Shown: piece by piece, positions 15,232-23,392 of the stretch | How positions within the stretch are numbered: position 1 is the first letter of the stretch | Layout of the letters: each line of letters opens with the position of its first letter | Source: an uncultured Acidimicrobiales bacterium | GTDB taxonomy: Bacteria > Actinomycetota > Acidimicrobiia > Acidimicrobiales > SHLQ01 | Assembly (NCBI GenBank): GCA_938040365.1 | Contig: CALHXU010000030.1 | Span: forward strand, 1 to 46,846 | Reading direction: 5' to 3' | DNA: 46,846 nucleotides | The notes under the pieces: model-generated | Told to the model about the DNA's origin: nothing | Database searches by the model: none | Seen by the model: the letters and a program-made list of their open reading frames with translations, nothing else | Position numbers and translations under genes: made by a program

Positions 15232-18148
15232 AGGTCGGCGCAGTCGGCTTGAGTGGCCGCGCATACCAGAGCGGCCGTCGGAGCCCTCCCGGTCCAGGCG
15301 CTGGTCGAGTCTTTCCGAGCCAGTCTTGGTACGCCTCGCGCGACTTGTTGGTGTCGACCACGACATCGCCGTACTGATCTCCTGATTCGGCCGGGGTCAC
15401 CCGAACACGCTGGTGCCAGCACTGCATACCCGAGATTGGGTCAGGCTGAACCGAGAACGTCAGGTTCTGGTGCACGCCCGTATCGGTCCACCAGATGCGG
15501 TTGGTGTCGCCATCATCTGAGTCCCACGTTCGAATTCCGTCAGTGCGGCGCAATCGCCACACACCTTGGGCGACTCCATCATCGGCGGCGGACCCACTTC
15601 CTGGAGCCGCGCCTGTTTTGGAGCCAGCACCGTTCGCCACCGGCGACGAAGTCGCTGGCGGAGCACTGATGTCGGCCTTGCCTGCGCCCCATGAGCGGGC
15701 CTTGTCCTCTTCGAGGCGCCAACGGCCCATGTGATGGCTCGCCGCGACGATGCCGGGGCGGATGCCTTCGGTTTGCCACGCGCTGATGACAAAGTGCCCA
15801 ATGCGCGTCGTCACTCGGACGAGGCCGTTCTCGGCTATGCCGAGCTTCTCTGCGTCTTCGGGGTGCAACCACAACGGATGGCGGTGGCTAATTTCTGAGA
15901 GCCATTTCGAGTTCGCCGAGCGGGTGTGAATGAGCGTTGGGATTCGAAAGGTTGGCAACAAGATGCGCTCGTTGCCGAGTGAGCCCTGACCGTCGGGCTC
16001 CATGTCGAGGTCTTCCCAATGGACGTGGCTCGGAATCCACTTTGGGGTGGCGTACTCGGGCCATCCCCATTCTTTGAGTGTGGTCGAGTAGAGCTCGAGC
16101 TTCTTTGATGGAGTGACAAAGCCTTCTTTTAGTTCGCCGTCGATTTCGATCGCGGGTGAGCCGTCGCCGAGTCCAGCGAGCTTGATATCGGCGAGTCCTT
16201 CGGGCGTACCATCCCACATTCCGGAGGTGCCGGGCTTGCGATAGACACCGCTTTCATCTTTCTCGCATCCCTCGATTGCCGACGGGTCGATGTCTCGCTC
16301 GTAGGGCGTCTCTTGATCACCAGCGATCGAATACGCGCCGCGGTTGCGCATGTACTCGAGTGGGCTTTCGCCTGCCGCTGCGGCATCTTCGGCCAAGCCG
16401 GGCACGTTCTCGGTGAACATGATCTCGTAGTACTCATCGACGCCGATGGGCTTGCCAGGGTTCTTCTTGCTCTCGAACCATTGCCGGATTCCCATATCGC
16501 CGTCGGGGTCGATCTTCCAGCTGAGGTCGATCCAGAATTCGTTCTCTTCCCAGACCTCGCCGGGGTTGAACTCGTGGGTGCGGCTGTCTTCGTTGACCTC
16601 TTCGCCCTGAATCTCGGCGAAGCGACGGAAGACGCTTTGTCGAAACGCAATCCAACGGCCCTGATGGGTCTCGTAGCTGACGACGTCATGGCGTTCGGCG
16701 CCGACGCCCATGGGGAGGACGTAATCGGCAAACCACGCCGTCTCGTTCCAGGTGGGTGTGAGCGCAACGTGGCACTCGACCTTCTTCGGGTCGGTGAGCG
16801 CTTCCATCCAGCTAAAGCCGTCGGGGTTGGTCCAGATTGGGTTGTAGACACGGGAGAAATACGTGTCGAGCTTGCCGCGTCCTTCGTTGAGGAAGTGCGG
16901 CAACAGGATCGACATCTCGTGGTAGGCGAGCGGAAATTCCTTTGGCCACTCGAGGTCGTTCCATCGTTCAATGCCGGGCGCTCCAAGGGGCGCTGCTGGC
17001 TTGAACTTGTTCCAGCCGTTTCCGCTGGTTCCGCCTTCGGTCGCGACCGAGCCGGTCATGACCGCAATGAAGAAGAGGCAGCGAGCGACCTGCCAGCCGC
17101 CCTGGTTTCCCGCTCCCGCTGCTCGCCAGTTGTGCGACGCAAACTTGGTCGGGTTCTGCCCAATGACCGTTGCGATCTCTCGAATTTGTGATGCCGGAAT
17201 GCCGGTGATGTGTTCGGCTCGCTCGGGGGTGTACTCGGCGTAGTGCGCTTTGAGTGCGGGACCGACGCTCGCGAACTCGTTTGGCATATCGGGGAACTCT
17301 TCGGCGAGGAAGGTCTCCCAGTTCACCCAGCGCTCGACGAAGGCTTTGTTCCAAGTGTCATCTTCGAGCATCTGATGGATGATCGACAGGCACAGGAACG
17401 GTTCGGTTCCCGGCCAGGTGGGAAGCCAGTGGTCGGCCTTCGAGCCAGTGTTCGACAAGCGCGGGTCACAGACGATGACCGTGGCGCCGTTTTGTTGGGC
17501 TTCGATGATCCGTTGCGCGTGCGGGTTGAAGTAGTGGCCCGACTCGAGGTGCGCCGAGATCAAGAAGATGACCTTCGCGTTTGCATAGTCGGCGGACGGC
17601 CGGTCATGGCCCATCCAGCTCTGATAGCCAATGCGAGCGTTCGACGAGCAGATGTTGGTGTGACTGTTGTGGCCGTCGACGCCCCACGCCTGCAGGACGC
17701 GGTTGGTGTAGCCCTCTTCGCCGGGCCGGCCAACGTGGTACATGATCTCGTTGTGACGGTCTTCTGAGATTGCTTTGCGGATGCGCCCGCCAATCTCTTC
17801 GAGCGCTTGGTCCCAGCTGATCCGCTCCCAGCCGCCCGAGCCCCGTTCGCCGACCCGTTTCATCGGGAACATGATGCGCTCGGGGTCATAGATCTGGTTC
17901 AGCGTTGCCGGGCCCTTGGCGCAGTTGCGGCCACGACTGGCGGGGTGTTCGGGGTTACCTTCGACCTTTTCGATCTCGCCGGTGTCTTTGTTGAACCATG
18001 CGGTTAGGCCGCACCCTGCTTCGCAGTTAAAGCAACTGGTCGGCACGAGGGTGTGATGCTTCTCGACCTTGGTCGGCCACGCCTTCGCGTCGTAGCTCGT
18101 GACATCGTGCCAGTCTTCGAGCGGCGGGTACTTTTCGAGATCGGTCAT
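15212..18148 (-). CDS. DMSO-reductase-family molybdopterin oxidoreductase, catalytic subunit
   Basis: A complex iron-sulfur molybdoenzyme (CISM) catalytic subunit of 978 aa. Start ATG at 18148 with AAGGA upstream. One [4Fe-4S] cluster is bound by Cys39, Cys42, Cys46 and Cys76 (CFNCEAGC, NCAKG). The Mo ligand is predicted to be Cys167 in NICSSNARIGY; the residue after it is Ser, not the His of formate dehydrogenases. The family signature WFADYVLPMGVGAERHDV is present. There is no twin-arginine signal peptide, so the catalytic side should be cytoplasmic, as in SoeABC sulfite dehydrogenase. A Gly/Ser/Ala/Pro linker at about residues 826-856 interrupts the C-terminal cofactor-binding domain. The substrate is unassigned: sulfite, formate, and polysulfide or thiosulfate are candidates. 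It is the second gene of an operon after the ferredoxin/NrfD gene. Confidence 0.9.
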   Translation of the reverse strand: MTDLEKYPPLEDWHDVTSYDAKAWPTKVEKHHTLVPTSCFNCEAGCGLTAWFNKDTGEIEKVEGNPEHPASRGRNCAKGPATLNQIYDPERIMFPMKRVGERGSGGWERISWDQALEEIGGRIRKAISEDRHNEIMYHVGRPGEEGYTNRVLQAWGVDGHNSHTNICSSNARIGYQSWMGHDRPSADYANAKVIFLISAHLESGHYFNPHAQRIIEAQQNGATVIVCDPRLSNTGSKADHWLPTWPGTEPFLCLSIIHQMLEDDTWNKAFVERWVNWETFLAEEFPDMPNEFASVGPALKAHYAEYTPERAEHITGIPASQIREIATVIGQNPTKFASHNWRAAGAGNQGGWQVARCLFFIAVMTGSVATEGGTSGNGWNKFKPAAPLGAPGIERWNDLEWPKEFPLAYHEMSILLPHFLNEGRGKLDTYFSRVYNPIWTNPDGFSWMEALTDPKKVECHVALTPTWNETAWFADYVLPMGVGAERHDVVSYETHQGRWIAFRQSVFRRFAEIQGEEVNEDSRTHEFNPGEVWEENEFWIDLSWKIDPDGDMGIRQWFESKKNPGKPIGVDEYYEIMFTENVPGLAEDAAAAGESPLEYMRNRGAYSIAGDQETPYERDIDPSAIEGCEKDESGVYRKPGTSGMWDGTPEGLADIKLAGLGDGSPAIEIDGELKEGFVTPSKKLELYSTTLKEWGWPEYATPKWIPSHVHWEDLDMEPDGQGSLGNERILLPTFRIPTLIHTRSANSKWLSEISHRHPLWLHPEDAEKLGIAENGLVRVTTRIGHFVISAWQTEGIRPGIVAASHHMGRWRLEEDKARSWGAGKADISAPPATSSPVANGAGSKTGAAPGSGSAADDGVAQGVWRLRRTDGIRTWDSDDGDTNRIWWTDTGVHQNLTFSVQPDPISGMQCWHQRVRVTPAESGDQYGDVVVDTNKSREAYQDWLGKTRPAPGPGGLRRPLWYARPLKPTAPTYLSPDA

Positions 18149-18201
18149 TTTTAGATCCTTCAAATTCTGTGGTCGCCGTGCAGCAAATAGCGCGGCTGAC
18201 G

Positions 18202-18219
18202 AACCACAGATTCGTGGTT
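18202..18219. terminator. Hairpin between the two molybdoenzyme genes
   Basis: AACCAC (18202-18207) pairs with GTGGTT (18214-18219) around a 6-nt loop, directly at the stop of the ferredoxin/NrfD gene and 54 bp before the next start. It could tune the ratio of the two subunits; it is short and without a T-tract. Confidence 0.35.
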
Positions 18220-19763
18220 TAGGAGAGGGGGACGGATTGGCCAGCGCGAACGAAGGCCGTCTCGGACAGGAACATGCCAACGAGGGCGAGGAGTCCAGCG
18301 AGGACGCCAATAGCGATCGCACCGCTGGAGCCAGCTCCCACGACGAGAGCGACGATGGCGAGCACGAGCGGAATCACCGTGCCGAACACGATGCCACCCC
18401 AGAACAACGAGCTGTGCTTGCCCTTGACCATTTCGTGGACGGCGAGTTCGACATGGCGACTTCCGTGGCTCACCGTTTCCATCCAACTGAGCGCCATGAC
18501 CGCAACCACGCCACCGATCAATGCCCACAGCACGGCTGCGGGAGCAGGAACGTCGATGACGAGATCGGCTATGAGCCAGGTTGCGGCTCCAGCGGTTACT
18601 GCTCGGGCGAGCAGCATGGGAAGCAGTAGTGGCGTCTGCCAGAGGTCTCGCCCCTCGCACTGTGCGAAGAGGAATGCGGTGTACCCCGCCGTTGCGAGGC
18701 CGGTGATCGCCGCGGGGATCGCCAAGATCTCGAGCAATGAGCCGCTATCGAGAATTCCGCCGAGCAGCCAGATCGTGGTCACGAGGCCAAATGCCATGAG
18801 GACGTAGGCACCTTTGACAAGCCAAGAGCTCCAGTTGCCCTTGGTGAGGAGGTAGTAGAAGCGTCCGGGTTGCTTGAGATCGAAGACGAGTAGCGCACTC
18901 GTGATTCCGAGGAACGCGAGCGCAACGAGTGGCGGCATCACGCCGACACTTCCCTGCTCGTCGCTGTAGCCGAGCAACACCATGAGCGCTGCGATGAGCA
19001 TGACACCGCCGGCCACGGCTTTCGTGACGAGATAACCCGAGACCATCTGCCCCCAGGTCGGCGTGTGTTTGGTGGTGTAGGCCGTGCGAGCAACGACTCC
19101 GTCGAGATCGGTTGGCTTCTTTCCGATCGAAACAGGCACCGACGGGTGGTTCTCGGTCGTATCGGCCCAGATCATCCCGTCGTTGGCGATTGCGGTTCGG
19201 GTTGGGTCGAGGGCTGCCTGGTCAGCGCCCTTGTAATAGACCTTTGGCTTGGTGTTTTGTTCGGGTGCCCGCACCGCAACGTCGTTTCGGCTGATCATCT
19301 GGCTGATCTTCGACGTTGGGTCATCGAGGTCGCCAATGATGATTGCCTCGGTCGGGCACACGACCTGGCACGACGGTTCGAGGTTCTGTTCGAGCCGGTG
19401 GTTACACATGTTGCACTTGTGTGCCGTGTTGGTCTCGGGATTGATATAGAGCGCGTCGTATGGGCACGCATTCATGCACGACTTACATCCAATGCAATCG
19501 TCGTCTTGGAAGTCGACAACACCGTTGTCTGACCGGAAGAGCGCCGACGTTGGGCAGATCGTCATACATGGGGCGTCATCGCACTGGTTGCATCGCATGA
19601 CGTTGAACTTGCGGGCGACATCGGGGAACGTGCCCGTCTCGATGTACTTAACCCACGTGCGGTTTACACCGAGCGGCACATCGTGCTCGCTCTTGCAAGC
19701 CACGGTGCATGCATGGCACCCAATGCAGTTGTCACTATCGAGAAGAAATCCGAGACGCGTCAC
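18219..19763 (-). CDS. Fused four-cluster ferredoxin and NrfD-type quinone-reactive membrane subunit
   Basis: The N-terminal 200 residues form a DmsB/PsrB-type ferredoxin with four cysteine groups for four [4Fe-4S] clusters: CIGCHACTVAC, CNQCDDAPCMTIC, CIGCKSCMNAC and CNMCN with CQVVC. After a linker, the C-terminal 280 residues have about eight hydrophobic helices of the NrfD/PsrC/DmsC type, with FDLKQPGRFYYLL near one helix end as in NrfD proteins. The protein therefore combines the electron-transfer and membrane-anchor subunits that are usually separate (B and C), and would exchange electrons with menaquinone. I favour the GTG at 19763, directly before the family-typical RLGFLLD; GTG 19781 and TTG 19790 are alternatives and none has a clear ribosome binding site. 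It is transcribed before the catalytic gene and divergently from a LysR gene. Confidence 0.9.
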   Translation of the reverse strand: MTRLGFLLDSDNCIGCHACTVACKSEHDVPLGVNRTWVKYIETGTFPDVARKFNVMRCNQCDDAPCMTICPTSALFRSDNGVVDFQDDDCIGCKSCMNACPYDALYINPETNTAHKCNMCNHRLEQNLEPSCQVVCPTEAIIIGDLDDPTSKISQMISRNDVAVRAPEQNTKPKVYYKGADQAALDPTRTAIANDGMIWADTTENHPSVPVSIGKKPTDLDGVVARTAYTTKHTPTWGQMVSGYLVTKAVAGGVMLIAALMVLLGYSDEQGSVGVMPPLVALAFLGITSALLVFDLKQPGRFYYLLTKGNWSSWLVKGAYVLMAFGLVTTIWLLGGILDSGSLLEILAIPAAITGLATAGYTAFLFAQCEGRDLWQTPLLLPMLLARAVTAGAATWLIADLVIDVPAPAAVLWALIGGVVAVMALSWMETVSHGSRHVELAVHEMVKGKHSSLFWGGIVFGTVIPLVLAIVALVVGAGSSGAIAIGVLAGLLALVGMFLSETAFVRAGQSVPLS

Positions 19764-19820
19764 GTGAACAGTCTGTGTCACGCGACACAAATACGAAAGA
19801 GTGCTTCGATCAATGGCTCC

Positions 19821-19835
19821 ATAGCTATGATCTAT
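19821..19835. promoter_or_regulatory. LysR-type T-N11-A box at the second lysR gene
   Basis: ATAG CTATGAT CTAT is a 4-7-4 inverted repeat with T-N11-A spacing, and it overlaps the palindrome CATAGCTATG (19820-19829). It lies between the divergent LysR and molybdoenzyme genes, immediately upstream of or over the lysR start, which suits autoregulation. Confidence 0.5.
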
Positions 19836-19838
19836 GAC

Positions 19839-20735
19839 ATGCCACTCTCTGCGAGCTTCCCCGAGTTATCTGCCCTCGACGTGTTTGCTTCGGTGATAAA
19901 GCACGGCAGCTTCGGCAAGGCAGCAAAGGCGCACAACATTGCGCAGCCATCGGTGACTAGCCGAATGCGCAACCTCGAACGCCAGCTCGGCGTCACCCTC
20001 TTCGACCGTGGCCCTAATGGGTCGACGCCAACTCCCGAAGGCGTCGTGGTGTCGGGGTGGGCCGACGCAATCCTGCTCGCTGCCCACGAGCTCGAAGCTG
20101 GGCTCGTTGCACTCAAGGCCGAACAGGCAGGAAAGCTTCGTATCGCGGCGAGCTACACGATTGCCGAGTACCTCCTTCCCGGCTGGCTGTCCCGATTCAC
20201 CCGAGAACATCCTGAGGACACCATTTCACTCGACGTCGAGAACTCGACCCATGTCCTCGATCAGCTCCGGCGAGGCGAGGCCGATCTTGGCTTTATCGAG
20301 ACGCCACTGGAGACTCCCGAGATGAACGAACTGGTCGTTGCTCATGATCAGCTCGTGACCGTCGTCCCGCCGAACCATCCGTGGGCAAAGCGGCGTTCGA
20401 TCGACATGTCCGAACTCGCCGACACCCCGTTGGTTATGCGCGAGCAGGGCTCGGGTACTCGAGAAGCATTGGAACAAGCATTGGTCGAAGCAGGACACAG
20501 CCCACCGGCGTCGGTGCTTGAACTGGGTTCGACCTCTGCGGTTCGCAGCGCGGTCTTGAACGGCCAGTCACCAACGGTAATCAGCCGTCTCGCTGTCGCC
20601 GACCAAATTACGCTCGGCCACCTTCACGAAGTCCGGGTGAAAAACCTCAAGATCGAGCGAAATCTTCGTGCTGTGTGGCCGTCGGGCAAGCCACTCGCAA
20701 AGCTCGCATCGAGCCTCTTGGGCGAACTCACCTAA
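19839..20735 (+). CDS. LysR-type regulator, probably of the adjacent molybdoenzyme operon
   Basis: A 298-aa protein with an N-terminal HTH (ALDVFASVIKHGSFGKAAKA, then IAQPSVTSRMRNLERQLGV) and a C-terminal substrate-binding domain (GKLRIAASYTIAEYLLPGWL, DLGFIET). ATG 19839 is chosen as the codon nearest the HTH; ATG 19827 is an alternative that would put the start inside the T-N11-A box. It is divergent from the ferredoxin/NrfD-molybdoenzyme operon, the usual arrangement for a LysR gene and its target. A hairpin follows the stop. Confidence 0.87.
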   Translation: MPLSASFPELSALDVFASVIKHGSFGKAAKAHNIAQPSVTSRMRNLERQLGVTLFDRGPNGSTPTPEGVVVSGWADAILLAAHELEAGLVALKAEQAGKLRIAASYTIAEYLLPGWLSRFTREHPEDTISLDVENSTHVLDQLRRGEADLGFIETPLETPEMNELVVAHDQLVTVVPPNHPWAKRRSIDMSELADTPLVMREQGSGTREALEQALVEAGHSPPASVLELGSTSAVRSAVLNGQSPTVISRLAVADQITLGHLHEVRVKNLKIERNLRAVWPSGKPLAKLASSLLGELT

Positions 20736-20752
20736 GCAAGAAATCGCAGGAT

Positions 20753-20787
20753 AACGGTAAGGGAGGGTCTGACCCCGATTTACCGTT
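20753..20787. terminator. Bidirectional terminator hairpin
   Basis: AACGGTAA (20753-20760) pairs with TTACCGTT (20780-20787), with an inner GGGTCTGACCC palindrome, followed by TT on the plus strand. It sits between the convergent lysR and lysozyme-like genes. Confidence 0.65.
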
Positions 20788-20791
20788 TTGG

Positions 20792-21643
20792 TTAGCGGTT
20801 GCGCCAGCAGGTCCAGGCGGTCAGGCCTTGGACGTTTTCGATGTAGGCAGCCATGTAGCCGTTGAGTACCGGTTGGACGATGCCCTCTTCGAACACTTGG
20901 CCGGTGAGGTCTTGGAATGTGGTCCGCCATACTGGCCGGTTGACCTGCGCTCGACCCCAGTCGTCGGTTCGACCAACGGCGGTGTCAGGGTTTGGCTGGC
21001 TTCCCGACTCACACGGCAAGATCGTGTTGTGGAATGCCGACAGGTTTCGACCACCACCGATTTGGTAGCCCTCGTCCCACGCGGCTTGAGCTGCGGCGTT
21101 GGTCGACGGCGACCCGAGTTCGCCAGAGCGCAGAACAGCGCGTTCTCCCGCTGAGAGTCCCGAGAGCGCAACTTGGCGATTCGCTTCTTCAGCCGCCGCG
21201 ACCTCTGCTGCGACCTTCTCGGCGGCTGCGAGCTCGATGGCACCTTCGACAGCGGCTGCGATGTCTGGCGCATCAGCTTCGATAGCGGCGATGGCGGTCG
21301 TGAATGCTTTGACGCCTTCGAGTGCAGCGAACCGGTTCTGGAAGGTTTCGGTTCGCAGCGTCATCAACCGCGTCTCGGTGAGTTCGAGTTCGTCGAGCCG
21401 GTTTCTGTCGATCACCTTTGGCTCATCGTCGACCGTGCCGAAGTCGCCAACGGGTTCGTCGAGCGTTGTCGGCGCTGCGCTTGGCGCAACGAACGCCGCT
21501 TGGCCAGCGCCAGATTCGACGAAGCTTCCGACCGAGGCTGCACCGACCGATGCTCCAAAGATCACCATGGCCAGAAGTGCCCCGAGCACGACGCGGATTA
21601 CAGGACGTCGCTTAGGCGTAACAGATTCGTAACTATGTAACAC
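20792..21643 (-). CDS. Membrane-anchored lysozyme/transglycosylase-like protein
   Basis: 283 aa from a GTG at 21643. A basic N-terminus (TPKRRPVIR) precedes a hydrophobic segment at about residues 15-37, so the protein is exported and anchored or cleaved. The middle part is Ala/Glu-rich and probably helical (EGAIELAAAEKVAAEVAAAE). The C-terminal 80 residues resemble the lysozyme-like fold of actinobacterial Rpf/SLT proteins: a putative catalytic Glu in LPCESGSQPNPDTAVGRTDD, then WGRAQVNRPVW. Two cysteines (CESG and CWRNR at the end) may form a disulfide. A role in peptidoglycan turnover is predicted. Confidence 0.7.
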   Translation of the reverse strand: MLHSYESVTPKRRPVIRVVLGALLAMVIFGASVGAASVGSFVESGAGQAAFVAPSAAPTTLDEPVGDFGTVDDEPKVIDRNRLDELELTETRLMTLRTETFQNRFAALEGVKAFTTAIAAIEADAPDIAAAVEGAIELAAAEKVAAEVAAAEEANRQVALSGLSAGERAVLRSGELGSPSTNAAAQAAWDEGYQIGGGRNLSAFHNTILPCESGSQPNPDTAVGRTDDWGRAQVNRPVWRTTFQDLTGQVFEEGIVQPVLNGYMAAYIENVQGLTAWTCWRNR

Positions 21644-21712
21644 AACACGTGAGCATAGGCACCAATAGTGGTGACTGCACTACTTAGAGGGGTGCTCTCC
21701 GTCACTATTTGA

Positions 21713-21735
21713 CAAAAAGCATTGATTTATCAATG
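21713..21735 (-). terminator. Rho-independent terminator of the gntR gene
   Basis: On the minus strand CATTGAT-AA-ATCAATG forms a perfect 7-bp stem, followed by CTTTTTG. It lies 54 bp after the gntR stop. Confidence 0.6.
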
Positions 21736-21788
21736 GAAAAAGAGCGCGACAAAACCGCGTCACAACCGTCGCAAACCGCACTCTTTGG

Positions 21789-22571
21789 CTACGGGCGTGG
21801 GGTAAATGGCAGTCCGGTCGCAACACTTGTTGACCAATCTGCAACAAAGCGATAGCGATCGCCACGGATCGTCGTCGTACGCCACTCGACCGGACGATCG
21901 TCATGTTGGCCGAGTCGTTCGAGGAAGAACGCCGCATCATTTCGCTTCAGTTCGAGCCGCTCGCGATCGGCGAAGCTCGGCAATACCGGCGTGAGTCGCT
22001 CCCACCCTTTGTTCGGCCGCAGCGAGCCGACTCGTTCGAGTTCGTCATAGAGCGCCGTGCGGGTGAAGTCGGCGTCGAGTAGGTCTTCGGCGATCTCGAG
22101 GGGCATCCATGCCCGGTCCACGGCGAGGGGTGCCTCACCTGCACAGCGAATGCGCTCCAAATAAAAGAGTTCAGCGTCTGACTCGAGGCCGAGATAGCTC
22201 GCCGCCGTTGCGTCGGTTGCTCGCTCGAGCGCAAGGACGATGCTCGTCTGCTCGACTCCAGCAGCTTCGATCGAGGAGAACAAACTGTAGAGCCCGCCCA
22301 ATGGCTGCTCGAACTCGCTTCGATTCACGACCGTGCCGCGGCCTCGCTCTCGCCGTAGCACCCCGGTCGAATTCAGGTGGCGAATAGCCTCGCGCACCGT
22401 GTGGCGACTGACCTTGTACCTGCTGACGAGTTGAGCGTCGGTGGGAAAGCCATCGTCGAACTCGCCTTCGTCGAGGCGGCGCCGAAGTTCGGCTTCGAGT
22501 TGGGCCCACAATGGGAGCGGGCTACTTCTGTCGAGTGAGAACGTCACGGCATGAGCGTAGTCCGGTTCCAT
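21789..22571 (-). CDS. GntR/HutC-family transcriptional repressor
   Basis: 260 aa: N-terminal winged HTH (PLWAQLEAELRRRLDEGEF, VSRHTVREAIRHLNSTGVL) and a C-terminal UTRA ligand-binding domain (SSIEAAGVEQTSIVLALERA, ELFYLERIRCAGEAPLAVDR). HutC-type repressors sense small metabolites and usually control uptake or catabolism. The ATG at 22571 lies inside the left arm of a long perfect inverted repeat, so the gene probably represses itself. If the ATG is used, the message must be leaderless or nearly so; the GTG at 22547 is an alternative start beyond the operator. A nitroreductase gene lies 103 bp upstream on the same strand. The regulated metabolite is unknown. Confidence 0.88.
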   Translation of the reverse strand: MEPDYAHAVTFSLDRSSPLPLWAQLEAELRRRLDEGEFDDGFPTDAQLVSRYKVSRHTVREAIRHLNSTGVLRRERGRGTVVNRSEFEQPLGGLYSLFSSIEAAGVEQTSIVLALERATDATAASYLGLESDAELFYLERIRCAGEAPLAVDRAWMPLEIAEDLLDADFTRTALYDELERVGSLRPNKGWERLTPVLPSFADRERLELKRNDAAFFLERLGQHDDRPVEWRTTTIRGDRYRFVADWSTSVATGLPFTPRP

Positions 22572-22597
22572 ACAAATGGACTCAGTTGTATGGAACC
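22564..22597. promoter_or_regulatory. 12-bp perfect inverted-repeat operator over the gntR start
   Basis: GGTTCCATACAA (22564-22575) and TTGTATGGAACC (22586-22597) are perfectly complementary with a 10-bp spacer. At 12 bp per arm this is far beyond chance for an intergenic site. It covers the gntR start codon. Autoregulation by the GntR protein is inferred. Confidence 0.85.
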
Positions 22598-22674
22598 AGA
22601 TGTGGTGCTCAGCGAAGGTTTTCTCGTGACGGCTTTGCGGAAGGATGCCCAGCGCAAGCGGACTCGAAGTTGGA

Positions 22675-23322
22675 CTACAGGTCCGCTGCCTTATTTCCCC
22701 AGCGATCGATAAAGGTGATGTCGGCGGCGGGTCGGCGAGGTGTTACCGAGAAGCTGTCGCCGGTGTAGTAGCCAACGGGCATGAGTACCGCTTGGGTCAC
22801 GGTGTCGGGGATACCCAACAATTCGCCGACTTCGGCCTCGGAACCGAGGTGAAGCGTGGTCCAACACGAGCCGATGCCCCTCGACCGGAGTGCCATCTGA
22901 AAGCTCCAGGCACCGGGAAGCACCGACCCATAGAAGCCGGCCTGTTCGCCTTGAGTGGCGTTCTCGACTCGGTCGAGGCGAAGCGGGATAACCATGGCGG
23001 GGACTTCGTGCATGTGATCGGAAAGGTGTTGCGCCGACGAGATAACACGCTCGCTGCGGTCGTCGCTGGTGAGCGCCCGTCCCTCTTCGAAGTACGATTC
23101 GGCGTTCTTGCGATAGAGCTCGGCGATCGATGCCTTGAGGTCGGCGTCCTCGACGATCAGCCATTTGTTTCGCTCGAGGTTCGACCCCATTGGGGCGCGG
23201 CTCGCAATGTCGATGCACTGGAGCAGGATTTCACGAGGTACCGGCCTCGTCATGTCCATCCGTTTGCGAATTTGCTTAGTTGTGAGCAAGAGGTGGTCGG
23301 TATGTTCGAGGTCCAAGTCCAT
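22675..23322 (-). CDS. Nitroreductase-family FMN oxidoreductase
   Basis: 215 aa. FMN-dependent NAD(P)H oxidoreductase fold with the N-terminal phosphate-binding RKRMDMTRPVP, the SRAPMGSNLERNKW flavin-contact segment, and the C-terminal GIPDTVTQAVLMPVGYYTGD typical of this family. The substrate is unknown; members reduce nitroaromatics, quinones or enones, or dehalogenate. ATG at 23322. It precedes gntR on the same strand; the operator between them could affect both only if transcription reads through. Confidence 0.85.
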   Translation of the reverse strand: MDLDLEHTDHLLLTTKQIRKRMDMTRPVPREILLQCIDIASRAPMGSNLERNKWLIVEDADLKASIAELYRKNAESYFEEGRALTSDDRSERVISSAQHLSDHMHEVPAMVIPLRLDRVENATQGEQAGFYGSVLPGAWSFQMALRSRGIGSCWTTLHLGSEAEVGELLGIPDTVTQAVLMPVGYYTGDSFSVTPRRPAADITFIDRWGNKAADL

Positions 23323-23392
23323 TCGTCGACCCTAGGGGATACACCTGCGTGCAATGAACTCGTCACCTCGTGTTCACCCGGCGGAAAGACCC

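Noticed and set aside
16313-17191. 292-codon plus-strand open frame inside the molybdoenzyme gene
   Set aside because: Antisense shadow; no ribosome site and no recognisable domain, while the minus strand encodes family motifs throughout.
15212-18148. Selenocysteine-containing formate dehydrogenase
   Set aside because: There is no in-frame TGA; the Mo-ligand position is Cys167, followed by Ser rather than the His of formate dehydrogenases.
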